Shown piece after piece: positions 14,592-15,166 of a DNA stretch of 15,166 nt. This DNA is from an uncultured Eubacteriales bacterium (GTDB lineage: Bacteria; Bacillota; Clostridia; Oscillospirales; Oscillospiraceae), in NCBI GenBank assembly GCA_900553545.1, contig USDP01000019.1:1-15166 (forward strand), written 5' to 3'. The notes under the pieces are model-generated. The model made no database searches. It had not been told where the DNA came from and saw only the letters and a list, made by a program, of their open reading frames with translations. Every line of letters starts with the position of its first letter. Positions within the stretch are counted from its first letter, which is position 1. A program made the position numbers and the translations under genes.

Positions 14592-15166
14592 TTAATTGAC
14601 GCGGCTCTCGAGCCGCTGGATACTGCCCATAAAATTCCGCTGCACGGCGGCATCGGCGGTTTGGCCATTTTGCCACATGGCCTCCACCAGCGCGCCATAG
14701 ACCGGCGGGACGACCGCCAGGATCATGCGCGCTTTCGGCGAAGCCTTGGCGCAGACGAGCTGGACATATTTCGGGTAGGCGCGGAAAATCCCGCCGGACA
14801 TCACGACCGGGAATTCGCCGGGAAAGTATTTCTCGGCCGCGAATGTCAGCTCGGACAGCTTGTAGGCGGATTCTTCCACGATGCGCCTGCACACGGCGTC
14901 GCCCATCTCCATACCCTCGAACACGGTATGTGCGAAGGACGCAATGTAGGAACGGCCGCCGGCATAAATATTCGCGAGACTGTCCCAGGGCTTTTTGCCA
15001 AGCGCCTTTGTGATCAGGTCGGCAAGCACGGTGTATTCGCCGCGCCCGTCGAGATAGCGGCAGGCCTCTTTGAGGCCGGCCTGACCCAGCTCATAGCCGC
15101 TGCCGCCGGTGTCGATCAGATAGCCGAGGCCACCGACCTGACGGATGGGCTCGCTGCCGATGATAA
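14592..15166 (-). CDS. BadF/BadG/BcrA/BcrD-type ATPase, N-acetylglucosamine kinase-like (C-terminal part)
   Basis: 190 residues are visible, entering from the right edge and ending at the TAA at 14592-14594; the N-terminus is outside the window. The ASKHA sugar-kinase fold is recognised from GGLGYLIDTGGSGYELG (visible residues 11-27) and MSGGIF (122-127), the late nucleotide-binding glycine motif. Full-length relatives are about 300 residues and phosphorylate GlcNAc or related amino sugars; other family members are benzoyl-CoA or hydroxyacyl-CoA dehydratase activators, but those carry a cluster-binding cysteine motif that is not seen here. A GTG at 15029 is internal, not the start. The sulfatase follows after 47 nt, so the two are probably co-transcribed and act on the same imported sugar. 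Confidence 0.8.
   Translation of the reverse strand, partial: IIGSEPIRQVGGLGYLIDTGGSGYELGQAGLKEACRYLDGRGEYTVLADLITKALGKKPWDSLANIYAGGRSYIASFAHTVFEGMEMGDAVCRRIVEESAYKLSELTFAAEKYFPGEFPVVMSGGIFRAYPKYVQLVCAKASPKARMILAVVPPVYGALVEAMWQNGQTADAAVQRNFMGSIQRLESRVN

Noticed and set aside
1..15166. CRISPR arrays, tRNA/rRNA genes, insertion sequences or phage genes
   Set aside because: No regularly spaced repeats, transposase or integrase motifs, or cloverleaf sequences were found on either strand.

Overview
The window is high-GC DNA with tightly packed genes and strong AGGAGG-type ribosome binding sites. The gene content (L-lactate dehydrogenase, class II fumarase, an Hdr/Flx electron-transfer module, a soluble fumarate reductase, a cytoplasmic-type sulfatase and a sorbitol-6-phosphate dehydrogenase-like SDR) suggests a strictly anaerobic, fermentative bacterium, most likely a GC-rich Clostridia lineage such as gut Oscillospiraceae. 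That placement is an inference from gene content and composition only.

Layout, plus strand. The 3' part of an L-lactate dehydrogenase gene (1-496) is followed by a 170-nt gap holding a perfect 30-bp palindrome. A compact ten-gene run then extends from 667 to 10775: fumC, hdrB, hdrC, hdrA, mvhD/flxD, flxC-like, flxB-like, flxA-like, frdB-like, frdA-like. Neighbouring genes overlap by 4-13 nt or are separated by 11-16 nt, so this is almost certainly one operon. A hairpin follows frdA. A separately spaced membrane transporter of the AspT/YidE (AAEX) family (10946-12208) ends at a strong intrinsic terminator.

Layout, minus strand. Reading from the right edge there is a partial BadF/BadG-type sugar kinase (14592 to the edge), a C-type sulfatase (13114-14544) and a sorbitol-6-phosphate 2-dehydrogenase-like SDR (12281-13076). 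The SDR frame is broken twice by apparent single-base losses. These three look like an unrelated carbohydrate-use operon converging on the transporter.

How the plus-strand genes may work together. Fumarase makes fumarate from malate. FlxA would oxidise NAD(P)H and pass electrons through the FlxB/C/D iron-sulfur proteins to HdrA, whose FAD can split electron pairs. The low-potential electrons would reduce ferredoxin. The high-potential electrons would leave through HdrC/HdrB, and the placement of frdBA suggests they end on fumarate. The FrdAB pair has no membrane anchor gene, lacks the histidine that normally binds FAD covalently, and resembles the catalytic half of methanogen thiol:fumarate reductase. 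The working hypothesis is a cytosolic, electron-bifurcating NADH:fumarate/ferredoxin oxidoreductase, with the AAEX transporter as a candidate dicarboxylate (succinate) exporter. The individual families are recognised from sequence; the assembled system and its reaction are inference.
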